Assembly (NCBI GenBank): GCA_002868985.1
Contig: PKTV01000443.1
Location: forward strand, 1-6,434
Direction: 5' to 3'
From: Desulfobacteraceae bacterium
GTDB lineage: Bacteria > Desulfobacterota > Desulfobacteria > Desulfobacterales > UBA11574
DNA: 6,434 nucleotides
Shown: one piece after another, positions 1 to 5,900 of the stretch
Layout: every line of letters begins with the position of its first letter
Position numbering within the stretch: the first letter of the stretch is position 1
Notes under the pieces: generated by a model
Databases searched by the model: none
Told to the model about the DNA's origin: nothing
What the model saw: the letters and a program-made list of their open reading frames with translations, nothing else
Made by a program: the position numbers and the translations under genes

Positions 1-875
1 CCGTCATGATCCTGAAGAAAGTATGTTTTATATCCCTGGGCAACACCGACGCTGGCATCTTTGGAAGAAAGACGGGACGCGTGTTGTCCGGTCTCCAATC
101 CTTTTCCTGCCGCCTCGACGCCCACAAGTTCAACCGGATCATCAAGAAAAGATTGAAAAATCCCCAATGCATTGGACCCTCCGCCGACACAGGCATAAAT
201 GCGCGAAGGGAGCCTGCCTTCTATTTCAAGGATTTGCTCTCTGGCCTCTTTTCCGATAATCGATTGAAAATAAGAAACCATTTCCGGAAAAGGATGAGGC
301 CCACATGCCGTGCCCAAAACATAATGGGTGGTATCCATATTTGTCACCCAGTCCCGGAAAGATTCATTAATGGCATCCTTTAAGATCCGGGTCCCCTCCC
401 GTACCGTAACAACTTCTGCACCCAATCGTTCCATCCAGAATACATTTGGACGCTGTCGTTGGACATCGACCTCTCCCATATAGATGGTGCATTTGAATCC
501 AAATTTCGCAGCCATGGTGGCTGTGGCCACCCCGTGCTGGCCTGCACCGGTCTCTGCAATGACTCGCGTTTTTCCCATTCGTTTTACCAAAAGTCCCTGC
601 CCCATAACGTTATTGGCCTTATGTGCCCCGGTATGGTTGAGGTCCTCCCTCTTGATATAAATGCGCGCCCCGCCAAAATTTCGCGTTAGGTTTTCTGCAA
701 ACGTCAGCGGAGTGGGGCGGCAAGAATATGTGGACATAATATCGACATATTCTCGCCAGAAATCGGGATCGTCTTTTGCTGCTTGAAATGTTTCAACCAG
801 TTCATCAAAGGTGGCAATAAGGATTTCAGGAAGATAAGCCCCCCCGAAATTTTCATAATAGCCTCTGTCTTTCAT
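1..875 (-). CDS. trpB: Tryptophan synthase beta chain, 3' end cut by window edge
   Basis: TrpB is a cytosolic PLP enzyme that joins indole to L-serine to make L-tryptophan, normally as an alpha2-beta2 complex with TrpA. My reading of the minus strand gives an uninterrupted frame of 291 residues from the ATG at 875; the family is usually about 390-400 residues, so roughly the last 100 lie beyond the left edge. Visible family signatures are FGGAYLPE (10-17), CRPTPL (52-57), the PLP-lysine motif HTGAHKANN with Lys86, AETGAGQHG with catalytic Glu108 (Glu109 in Salmonella), and the phosphate-binding loop GGGSNA (231-236). The usual HKINN reads HKANN here. The start is fixed by an upstream in-frame TGA and by GGAG at 887-884, 8 bases before the ATG. 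It lies 56 bases downstream of a GntR-family gene on the same strand, so the two are probably one transcript. No trpA or trpF is visible; trpA could lie beyond the edge. The family call is secure. Whether it is the biosynthetic copy or a stand-alone indole-salvage copy cannot be decided here. Confidence 0.97.
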   Translation of the reverse strand, partial: MKDRGYYENFGGAYLPEILIATFDELVETFQAAKDDPDFWREYVDIMSTYSCRPTPLTFAENLTRNFGGARIYIKREDLNHTGAHKANNVMGQGLLVKRMGKTRVIAETGAGQHGVATATMAAKFGFKCTIYMGEVDVQRQRPNVFWMERLGAEVVTVREGTRILKDAINESFRDWVTNMDTTHYVLGTACGPHPFPEMVSYFQSIIGKEAREQILEIEGRLPSRIYACVGGGSNALGIFQSFLDDPVELVGVEAAGKGLETGQHASRLSSKDASVGVAQGYKTYFLQDHD

Positions 876-931
876 CGCAATATCTCCGTATTCATTAAAA
901 ATTCATATTTCTTATCATTACTCAATTTGAT

Positions 932-1657
932 TTACGAATAAGCTCCCAAAGTCTGTGAAAAAACAAATTGATCTGTTCGACAATAAAGTTCTGAATAAAT
1001 AGCGCTTTTTATCTGATCAAAGTTCAAAAATCGTTTTACCATAAGAATTGGAGTTTCTGGCGTAACCTCTAAAGTATTCGCTTTTTCGCCGCTTAAATAG
1101 CCAATTCTAAAGTTCTGCCTGCCGCTGCCGGGTTTCATGTAATAGTGTTCATCGACAACTTGGGAAAGAGATCGGCAAGACAGGTCAATCTTATCTATCT
1201 CCTTAAACAACATATCATGGAGATACATATCTTCGATAAGAACCGGCACCTTTTCAACCCGACTGAACCTAGAATAAAAATAAGCCTTCTTGTTTGAAAA
1301 CGGATTTTCCGGATCATATCTGATTTGCTCAAGCCGAATATTTTGGAGGATATGCGTCGTAACCTCTATCCCTTTTTTATTGAAGGCCGATGTTGTGCCG
1401 GCCAATGAAAAAAGATCAACCTCTTTTTGCAGCTCACATACAAAGGTTCCTGAACCCCTCTTACGCATCAGGATGCGTTTTCTAACCAGAAGATCCGTCG
1501 CCTGTCTGGCCGTAGGCCTTCCTATGCCGTAAAGGGCAGCAAGTTCATTCTCGGATAAAATCTTTGAGCCTGGCGGATATTCTCCTGAGCGTATTTTATC
1601 CAGGATAATGTTTGCTAACTGATGATATAATGGAATTGGAGAGAGTGAATTGAGCAT
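932..1657 (-). CDS. GntR family transcriptional regulator, HutC subfamily (wHTH-UTRA)
   Basis: This is a 241-residue DNA-binding regulator of typical HutC-type length. Residues about 6-75 form the GntR winged helix: PLYHQLANIILDKI, then the GEYPPGSKILSENELA segment, the recognition helix around GIGRPTARQATDLL, and the wing KRGSGTFV (66-73). Residues about 85-235 match the UTRA effector-binding fold, with the characteristic VPVLIEDMYL strand (137-146) and the ending TPILMVKRFLNFD...YSELYCRTDQFVF. UTRA regulators usually bind small sugars, amino-sugars or carboxylates and leave DNA when ligand binds; the ligand here is unknown. The ATG at 1657 is chosen because the frame has a TAG six codons upstream and the protein begins with the usual PLYHQ segment almost at once. 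No convincing Shine-Dalgarno precedes it. A palindrome typical of HutC operators lies about 26-43 bases upstream, suggesting autoregulation. trpB follows 56 bases downstream, so this protein is the obvious candidate to control it, which would be unusual for a tryptophan gene. Confidence 0.93.
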   Translation of the reverse strand: MLNSLSPIPLYHQLANIILDKIRSGEYPPGSKILSENELAALYGIGRPTARQATDLLVRKRILMRKRGSGTFVCELQKEVDLFSLAGTTSAFNKKGIEVTTHILQNIRLEQIRYDPENPFSNKKAYFYSRFSRVEKVPVLIEDMYLHDMLFKEIDKIDLSCRSLSQVVDEHYYMKPGSGRQNFRIGYLSGEKANTLEVTPETPILMVKRFLNFDQIKSAIYSELYCRTDQFVFSQTLGAYS

Positions 1658-1663
1658 AAATGA

Positions 1664-1692
1664 ATCTTGGCACTAATTGGTAAAGTTGTCAA
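1664..1692 (-). promoter_or_regulatory. Candidate sigma-70 promoter of gntR
   Basis: On the minus strand a perfect -35 hexamer TTGACA (1692-1687) is followed after 17 bases by CAAGAT (1669-1664), a weak -10 with 3 of 6 matches. Transcription from it would begin at about the gntR ATG, giving a nearly leaderless mRNA, which would fit the missing Shine-Dalgarno. The -35 lies inside the palindrome at 1683-1700, so a bound repressor would block it. Farther upstream, TATAAA/TAATAT-like sequences around 1700-1712 could serve another promoter. The weak -10 keeps confidence low. Confidence 0.3.
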
Positions 1693-1700
1693 GACAATTT
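1683..1700. promoter_or_regulatory. Candidate GntR/HutC-type operator
   Basis: The sequence AAGTTGTCAAGACAATTT contains the perfect arms TTGTC / GACAA around a central AA, plus two further symmetric pairs outside (AA/TT) with one mismatched pair between. Operators of HutC-subfamily regulators such as TreR or NagR/YvoA have closely similar TTGT...ACAA cores. It lies about 26 bases upstream of the gntR start and overlaps a -35-like hexamer, which is the placement expected for an autoregulatory repressor site. The symmetry is seen directly; the binding protein is inferred. Confidence 0.55.
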
Positions 1701-1757
1701 ATATTATGCTTTTGGACATCTCAATAGTATGTATTTTCAAAATACGTTGGTTTTTTT

Positions 1758-1785
1758 AGAGAGTGTCAGAAATCTAACACTCTCT
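1758..1785. repeat. Inverted repeat, 9-bp perfect stem
   Basis: AGAGAGTGT (1758-1766) and ACACTCTCT (1777-1785) are perfect inverted copies separated by 10 bases; AG...CT inside could extend the stem after one mismatch. A run of seven T lies immediately to the left (1751-1757), and CAAGTTTTGATT follows on the right. The T run is on the wrong side for a plus-strand terminator and reads as A on the minus strand, so this is not a canonical rho-independent terminator. It sits between two divergent genes where no terminator is needed. It could be a protein-binding dyad or a remnant of a mobile-element end; nothing else of such an element is visible. Confidence 0.5.
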
Positions 1786-1819
1786 CAAGTTTTGATTCAT
1801 TCTTTAAGAATATTTCATT

Positions 1820-1833
1820 CCTATTATTATAGG
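1820..1833. promoter_or_regulatory. Short dyad upstream of the sigma-54-type promoter
   Basis: CCTAT-TATT-ATAGG is a perfect 5-bp dyad with a 4-base centre, roughly 105-120 bases upstream of the -24 element at 1937. That is the usual distance for a binding site of a sigma-54 activator (bacterial enhancer-binding protein). The site is short and AT-rich and may be coincidental. Confidence 0.2.
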
Positions 1834-1936
1834 TTTTTCCCAATTGCAGGTGTTGTTACTAGGAAAGGAAAAAATTATTGGGTAAAAATACTCCATAAGA
1901 CCTTAACAAGTTAAATAATATGTATAATCAAAACCT

Positions 1937-1952
1937 TGGCATAATTTGTGCT
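1937..1952 (+). promoter_or_regulatory. Sigma-54 (-24/-12) promoter candidate
   Basis: TGGCATAATTTGTGCT matches the RpoN consensus TGGCAC-N5-TTGCW at the GG of the -24 element (1938-1939) and the GC of the -12 element (1950-1951), with the required 12-base register. Only the last base of TGGCAC and the first T of TTGC differ. Transcription would start near 1962 and run rightwards into the HDOD gene, leaving a leader of about 215 nt. If real, the signalling cluster needs RpoN and an activating enhancer-binding protein; no such activator gene is in the window. Confidence 0.6.
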
Positions 1953-1983
1953 TAAAAACAAAAAGGGAGTAAAACACTACCAT

Positions 1984-2068
1984 TTTGCATTGCAAAGAGC
2001 TTAGGGGCTTCACCCCAATTGGAATAACCAAGTAATAGTCCCGGTGAAATAGAAGAAAGTTTCACTGG
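1984..2068 (+). other. Structured 5' leader: four successive hairpins
   Basis: Between the sigma-54-type promoter and the HDOD gene lie four inverted repeats in a row: TTTGC-ATT-GCAAA (1984-1996), GGGG-CTTCA-CCCC (2004-2016), TTGG-AATAA-CCAA (2019-2031), and CCGGTGAAA / TTTCACTGG (2041-2049 / 2060-2068, one G-U pair, 10-base loop). None is followed by a T-run, so they are not terminators. I tried to match this to the c-di-GMP-I (GEMM) riboswitch because of a GCAAAG string, but the rest of that consensus is absent. Possible roles are mRNA stability, protein binding (see the GGA motifs) or an unrecognised RNA element. The pairing is read directly; the function is unknown. Confidence 0.4.
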
Positions 2069-2126
2069 ATAAAAATGATGGGTTTTGTGGCATGAAAAAT
2101 TTGTCATATAAAGGATTTTAATTTCG

Positions 2127-2177
2127 ATGCAATATAGATTTTTTGAAACGTTCAATTATCATCTTGGAGACCAATAA
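2127..2177 (+). CDS. Possible 16-residue leader ORF abutting the HDOD gene
   Basis: An ATG at 2127 opens a frame encoding MQYRFFETFNYHLGDQ, whose TAA (2175-2177) touches the ATG of the HDOD gene at 2178 with no bases between. AAGGA at 2111-2115 lies 11 bases before it, a long but possible ribosome-binding spacing. The Shine-Dalgarno of the next gene and the hairpin around it lie inside this ORF, so ribosomes reading it would open that hairpin: a layout suited to translational coupling. An ORF this short can easily arise by chance. Confidence 0.25.
   Translation: MQYRFFETFNYHLGDQ
2164..2174 (+). promoter_or_regulatory. Shine-Dalgarno of the HDOD gene inside a small hairpin
   Basis: TTGG-AGA-CCAA is a perfect 4-bp inverted repeat with a 3-base loop. 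It contains the GGAG (2166-2169) that lies 8 bases before the ATG at 2178. A GGA in or beside a hairpin loop that overlaps the ribosome binding site is the classic geometry of CsrA/RsmA repression sites. Four more GGA triplets occur in the leader, at 1966, 2021, 2067 and 2113. Confidence 0.35.
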
Positions 2178-3029
2178 ATGCCGACTGCAAAAAGCTTGCT
2201 TAACAAATTTACCACAGCCAAAACCCTGCCCCATATTGCCATTAAGCTTACCAAACTGATTTCTGATGAAAACAGCACGATGCAGGATTTTGAAAAAATG
2301 ATCAAAATGGACCCAACCCTTGTTTTACGAATACTGCGTGGCGCCAACAGCCCCTATTATGGCCTGAGGCAGAAAGTCAATAGTATCTCCAGAGCCGTTG
2401 TCGTCATCGGCATCAATAACTTGCGTAACATGATCGTTACTGAAGGATTGAAGGAGATATTCAAGGACAAAAAAAGTAAGAACGTTTTTTCGAGAAACCG
2501 TTTATGGCTTCATTGTGCTGCAGTCAGTATCTGCAGTCAAATGATTATGGAACGAGTTTTTGGTTTAAATGGAGAAGATGCGTTCTTGTGCGGTATCCTT
2601 CATGACATTGGAATGATTGTCGAAGATCAGACGGCACCCGATTTATTTTCTATTGTATGCAACACATATGATGAAAATTCTAAGCCGATCACCGATTACG
2701 AAAAAGAAATTGTCGGTACCGATCATTGCGAGATCGGACATCTGTTGGCTAAAGAGTGGCAACTTCCCATTGAAGTTCAAAAAGGCATTCAACACCATCA
2801 CAAAACGCTGGATCATGTCTCCCCTTCAAGCCTTACAGGAGTCATTCAACTTTCGGAATATATTGTATCTCAGTTGGATTATACCGCCATTCCCGGAATG
2901 AAAGCGAAACTTTCACTTCCCTTGGCCACCCACATTCGCGATAATGTGAAAGAGTATAAAGCGCTAGTCAGAGAACTGCCGAATGAGATGTCCAAAGCCA
3001 AAGATCTTTATGCAACCAACGAGGAGTAA
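2178..3029 (+). CDS. HDOD domain signalling protein
   Basis: This is a 283-residue soluble protein made almost entirely of one HDOD domain (about 8-210) with a helical tail. HDOD is an all-helical relative of HD and HD-GYP phosphohydrolases, usually found in bacterial signal transduction and often assumed to act as a scaffold or regulator rather than an enzyme. The N-terminal half shows the family pattern LPHIAIKLTKLISD, MIKMDPTLVLRILRGANSPYYG (41-62) and SISRAVVVIGINNLRNMI (69-86). The HD-like residues are largely kept: His112, His142-Asp143 in CGILHDIGMI, His183 and His188 in DHCEIGHLL, and His206-208. The last metal-site position, usually Asp in a LAD-type helix, appears as Glu227 (QLSEYI), so hydrolase activity is doubtful but not excluded. 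It starts with ATG behind GGAG at 8 bases. It is the first gene of the plus-strand cluster, and the kinase starts 5 bases after its stop, implying a shared pathway. No membrane segment or receiver domain is present. Confidence 0.92.
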   Translation: MPTAKSLLNKFTTAKTLPHIAIKLTKLISDENSTMQDFEKMIKMDPTLVLRILRGANSPYYGLRQKVNSISRAVVVIGINNLRNMIVTEGLKEIFKDKKSKNVFSRNRLWLHCAAVSICSQMIMERVFGLNGEDAFLCGILHDIGMIVEDQTAPDLFSIVCNTYDENSKPITDYEKEIVGTDHCEIGHLLAKEWQLPIEVQKGIQHHHKTLDHVSPSSLTGVIQLSEYIVSQLDYTAIPGMKAKLSLPLATHIRDNVKEYKALVRELPNEMSKAKDLYATNEE

Positions 3030-3034
3030 TATAG

Positions 3035-5410
3035 ATGTATTCCCCAGGAAATATTTTTAGCGAATTTGAAGATCAGGAAACAAAGCTCAAACAATTTCTT
3101 TTGTTTTTGAGAAAAAGAATGCCCCAAGGAAAGTTCCAACTTGTTTTAAATCATAATAATGAATGTTTGTTTGGAGACAACCTCGTTCTATCATCCAAAA
3201 TTTGTAACACGATCGTCCATCGTTCCCAAAAAGAAAAAGGCATGTTTTTCTTCGAATTGAATGAAAAAGATTTTGTGTACGCAATCTTTATTCAAGAATT
3301 AGATGCTGTATTAATATATCGTTTGGCAAAGTATGGTTCCGATTCATTCATCGAACAATATGAATCCATTGCTGTTCAATTGTGTATTGAACTGTTTCTG
3401 TCCCAGGTTACCTTCCAGAATGAACAGGAGTTTTTAAGCACTCTAAGGACCCAATATGATCGGAAATTCAGTGTCCTTGAAAATAAATATCAGGAAATTT
3501 TAGAGGACAATCATCGTGGCTACCAAATCATCCAACAGCAACAAGAAGAGTATTCTCGAACCCTTAAATCTGAGATTGCGCAGCAAACAGCGCAGTTGCG
3601 AGAGACCAACACAAGCCTTAAACAAGCGCGTCAAACTGCAGAAAACGCCAATAAAGCCAAAAGTCACTTCCTCGCCAACATGAGTCACGAAATCCGCACA
3701 CCAATGAACGGAATTATAGGTTTTACGGAAATGCTTTTTGATACCAACCTTACTCCAAATCAACGGGATTACGTGGAAACGATACGAAGAAGTGGTGACA
3801 GTCTTTTAGCACTAATTAACGACATCTTAGATTTTTCTAAAATAGAAGCCGGGCAGCTCGATTTTGAGGATACCGAGTTTAATCCAGAACTTATTGCATA
3901 CCATATTTGTGAACTCACCCTCCCAAAGGTTCAATCAAAATCTGTTGAAATTCTTTGCCACATCGGAGATCGTCTTCCTTCACTTGTCAAAGGAGACCCG
4001 TTACGATTCCAGCAAGTACTGACCAATCTTATCGGGAATTCAGTTAAGTTTACCGAATCCGGTGAAATCGAGCTTTTTATAGATGCTGAAGATGAAAATG
4101 ATACCCAAGTAAAGATTCATGCAAAAGTGATCGACAGCGGCATCGGTATTCCAAAAGACAAATTGTCCACTATCTTTGCACCTTTTAAACAGGCTGACGG
4201 TTCGACCACTAGAAAATACGGTGGTACAGGTTTGGGGCTTTCGATATGCAAGGAAATCTCAAACAGGATGGGGGGTGATGTCTGGGCGGAAAGCCCTGTC
4301 AATTCTCATCTGAACAATGAATATTGTAAATTGCAAGATCGTTCAAAAACACCAAGTCATCATCAACCGTCAATTTTCAATCGCACATGCAACGGAAAAC
4401 CCGGAACCATCTTTCACTTTACTGCATGGCTGGACAAAACGGACCGTAATGTAGATTCAATTGTTGCTCCTTCGACACTCTCCGGCAAAAAGATACTTGT
4501 AGTTGATGACAACCTCAATAGTTCGAATATATTGACTAAAATGTTGACCTCAGCAGGTATGGATGTTATCGCACTTAATAAGGAAGAAGATGTCTTGCCT
4601 ACATTACAAAAGGCTCTGGATGCTAACAATCCAATCGATTTTTGCATACTTGTTATAAAGATGCCGGTTATAAATGGGTATGACATCGCAAAGCAAATAC
4701 GAAATGCTAAATCTTCGATCCGTGACCTTCCTCTAATTGCATTATCTTTACTTTTGGACCATAAAAAACAAAAAGACAATGAAGCTGACTTTGACGACTT
4801 TTTAATCAAACCGGTTCGAAGGGAAAAACTGTACCAGATATTGGAGAATGTCCTATACAAACAAGATAAAAAAAGTGGGCTTCGAGATGTAGAAGATCCT
4901 AAGACTCGGAAACACTTTAAAGCCCCATCTTCGGTTCTGATCGAGGAAAAGAATTCTTCACACATCCTTTTGGCCGAAGACAATCCCATCAATCAGAAGT
5001 TGGCAAAAATGATGCTGACGAAAGCCGGTTATCAGGTAGAAACAGCCGATACAGGAAAAAAGGCGGTTGACAAGTTCATTACTTCATCCGGAAATTTTGC
5101 TCTTATTTTTATGGATATGCAAATGCCTGAAATGGATGGAATAGAAGCCACTCATCAAATTCGTGAATGGGAAGAAAAAAATATCGTTCAAAGCTCAAAG
5201 CTCGAAGGAAAAGAAATATTCGATCTTTCAACTTATAAGAAACGTGTTCCCATAGTTGCATTGACAGCCAGTGCCATAAAAGGGGACATGGAAAAGTGTC
5301 TTGAAAGCGGTATGGATGACTATATTACAAAACCGATTAATAAAAAGATCTTTTTTGAGGTTATCGAAAAATGGATTTCCGGCAAACAATCGATTCAAAA
5401 CTCTATTTAG
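3035..5410 (+). CDS. Soluble hybrid histidine kinase: HisKA-HATPase-REC-REC
   Basis: This 791-residue protein has no membrane segment or signal peptide, so it should sense a cytosolic cue. Residues 1-125 form an unrecognised N-terminal domain, probably the sensor. Residues 126-210 are a Gln/Glu-rich coiled coil. HisKA follows with phosphoacceptor His218 in [10 protein letters not shown], then HATPase_c with N-box residues Asn331/Asn335, G1 DSGIGIP (367-373), F-box IFAPFKQAD and G2 GGTGLGL (396-402). About 35 extra residues (421-455) interrupt the end of this domain, before the final strand [13 protein letters not shown]1 (486-605) keeps the acidic pair Asp491/492, Ser571 and Lys592 but has Val540 where the phosphoacceptor Asp belongs. 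REC2 (643-780) is complete: Glu648-Asp649, Asp694 in [10 protein letters not shown], Thr744, Lys766. There is no Hpt domain; the separate Hpt gene downstream should complete the relay. The ATG at 3035 has GAGGAG at 8 bases, inside the end of the HDOD gene, implying translational coupling. Confidence 0.95.
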   Translation: MYSPGNIFSEFEDQETKLKQFLLFLRKRMPQGKFQLVLNHNNECLFGDNLVLSSKICNTIVHRSQKEKGMFFFELNEKDFVYAIFIQELDAVLIYRLAKYGSDSFIEQYESIAVQLCIELFLSQVTFQNEQEFLSTLRTQYDRKFSVLENKYQEILEDNHRGYQIIQQQQEEYSRTLKSEIAQQTAQLRETNTSLKQARQTAENANKAKSHFLANMSHEIRTPMNGIIGFTEMLFDTNLTPNQRDYVETIRRSGDSLLALINDILDFSKIEAGQLDFEDTEFNPELIAYHICELTLPKVQSKSVEILCHIGDRLPSLVKGDPLRFQQVLTNLIGNSVKFTESGEIELFIDAEDENDTQVKIHAKVIDSGIGIPKDKLSTIFAPFKQADGSTTRKYGGTGLGLSICKEISNRMGGDVWAESPVNSHLNNEYCKLQDRSKTPSHHQPSIFNRTCNGKPGTIFHFTAWLDKTDRNVDSIVAPSTLSGKKILVVDDNLNSSNILTKMLTSAGMDVIALNKEEDVLPTLQKALDANNPIDFCILVIKMPVINGYDIAKQIRNAKSSIRDLPLIALSLLLDHKKQKDNEADFDDFLIKPVRREKLYQILENVLYKQDKKSGLRDVEDPKTRKHFKAPSSVLIEEKNSSHILLAEDNPINQKLAKMMLTKAGYQVETADTGKKAVDKFITSSGNFALIFMDMQMPEMDGIEATHQIREWEEKNIVQSSKLEGKEIFDLSTYKKRVPIVALTASAIKGDMEKCLESGMDDYITKPINKKIFFEVIEKWISGKQSIQNSI

Positions 5411-5491
5411 CCGGATTAAATTACGAGTCTGATGCTTCGGGAATAAACGTTTGGCCGAAAAACCCATTTTCCATTAAAAGCGTTTGAAACC

Positions 5492-5500
5492 TGTTATAAT
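5492..5500 (+). promoter_or_regulatory. Extended -10 promoter candidate before the Hpt gene
   Basis: TGTTATAAT is a perfect extended -10 (TG-N-TATAAT) in the 109-base gap between the kinase and Hpt genes. The best -35 at 16 bases is ATTAAA (5473-5478), which is weak. A start near 5507 would leave only about 13 bases before the TTG codon, with AAAGGAG at the very 5' end, so translation from such a transcript might be poor. It would allow the Hpt protein to be made apart from the kinase. The AT-rich setting makes chance matches likely. Confidence 0.3.
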
Positions 5501-5519
5501 TATATAAAAAGGAGCTGTT

Positions 5520-5828
5520 TTGAATTCCAAAAAAATATCAGAAAAACTGGGGTTGGAAGAAGATGAATATTTAGAGCTGGTTGAACTTTTTATTGAGACC
5601 AGCAAATCCGATCTTAAAAATCTTCAGTCCGCCATAAACAATAAAAATATTGAAATGATTTCCGGAATCGCCCATTATTTAAAAGGTGCTGCAATAAATC
5701 TTGGATTGGATGACTATCTTGAACTTGCAAAATCAATTGAAAAAACAACACGTGATGGAAAGCTGGAAGAAACGGCTAAAACTGCTGAGATATTTCAAGA
5801 AAAGCTGGATAATTCCGGTAGTTTTTGA
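5520..5828 (+). CDS. Stand-alone histidine phosphotransfer (Hpt) protein
   Basis: This 102-residue single-domain Hpt protein carries phosphate between two receiver domains. The signature is GIAHYLKGAAINLGL (49-63), which matches the family's AHxLKGxAxxLG pattern, with phosphoacceptor His52 and the supporting Lys55 and Gly56. Helices on both sides (EDEYLELVELFIETSKSDL and DDYLELAKSIEKTTRDG) fit the four-helix bundle. The start is TTG at 5520: AAAGGAG (5508-5514) ends 5 bases before it, and the next in-frame Met is residue 46, which would remove the first part of the bundle. It lies 109 bases after the kinase, which lacks its own Hpt domain, and 72 bases before a gene starting with a receiver. 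The simplest reading is a relay from kinase REC2 through this protein to that receiver. The TTG start may keep its level low. The domain call is very secure; the partners are inferred from order. Confidence 0.92.
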   Translation: MNSKKISEKLGLEEDEYLELVELFIETSKSDLKNLQSAINNKNIEMISGIAHYLKGAAINLGLDDYLELAKSIEKTTRDGKLEETAKTAEIFQEKLDNSGSF

Positions 5829-5900
5829 GGGTGCTTAATCTTGAGAATCTTCCCCAAAAAAATAAGGTTTACAATTTAAACATTAAAGGAAAATGAGGGT

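Larger units (their letters stand above)
1658..2177. other. Divergent intergenic region, about 520 bases, regulatory
   Basis: This AT-rich region separates the minus-strand gntR-trpB pair from the plus-strand signalling cluster. I see no convincing protein gene of normal size in it. It holds, from left to right, the candidate gntR promoter and operator (1664-1700), a 9-bp inverted repeat (1758-1785), a short dyad (1820-1833), a sigma-54-type promoter (1937-1952), a string of leader hairpins (1984-2068), a possible 16-codon leader ORF (2127-2177), and a hairpin around the ribosome binding site of the HDOD gene (2164-2174). A second, sigma-70-like candidate is TTGTGG (2085-2090), 16 bases, then TATAAA (2107-2112); its -35 is poor. 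Confidence 0.8.

Noticed and set aside
6..689. Plus-strand frames of 125, 78 and 76 residues at the left edge
   Set aside because: They are antisense to trpB, whose catalytic motifs establish the minus strand as coding.
1729..1914. 61-residue plus-strand frame after the gntR promoter region
   Set aside because: It runs through the inverted repeat, has AT-driven composition, no ribosome binding site and no recognisable domain.
1984..2068. c-di-GMP-I (GEMM) riboswitch in the HDOD leader, prompted by GCAAAG and a GG-rich hairpin
   Set aside because: The other conserved parts of the consensus, including the first-helix GAAA tetraloop and the GGUAGC / GGGUUACC closing segment, are not present.
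1952..2155. 67-residue minus-strand frame in the intergenic region
   Set aside because: It overlaps the sigma-54-type promoter and leader hairpins on the other strand, matches no family I recognise, and has no supporting context.
4414..4992. 192-residue minus-strand frame
   Set aside because: It is entirely antisense to the receiver region of the hybrid kinase, where the plus-strand motifs are unambiguous; it is a shadow frame.
5437..5480. Possible terminator after the kinase (TTCGG ... CCGAA)
   Set aside because: The stem is only 5 bp with a loop of about 14 bases and is followed by AAAACCC rather than a T-run.
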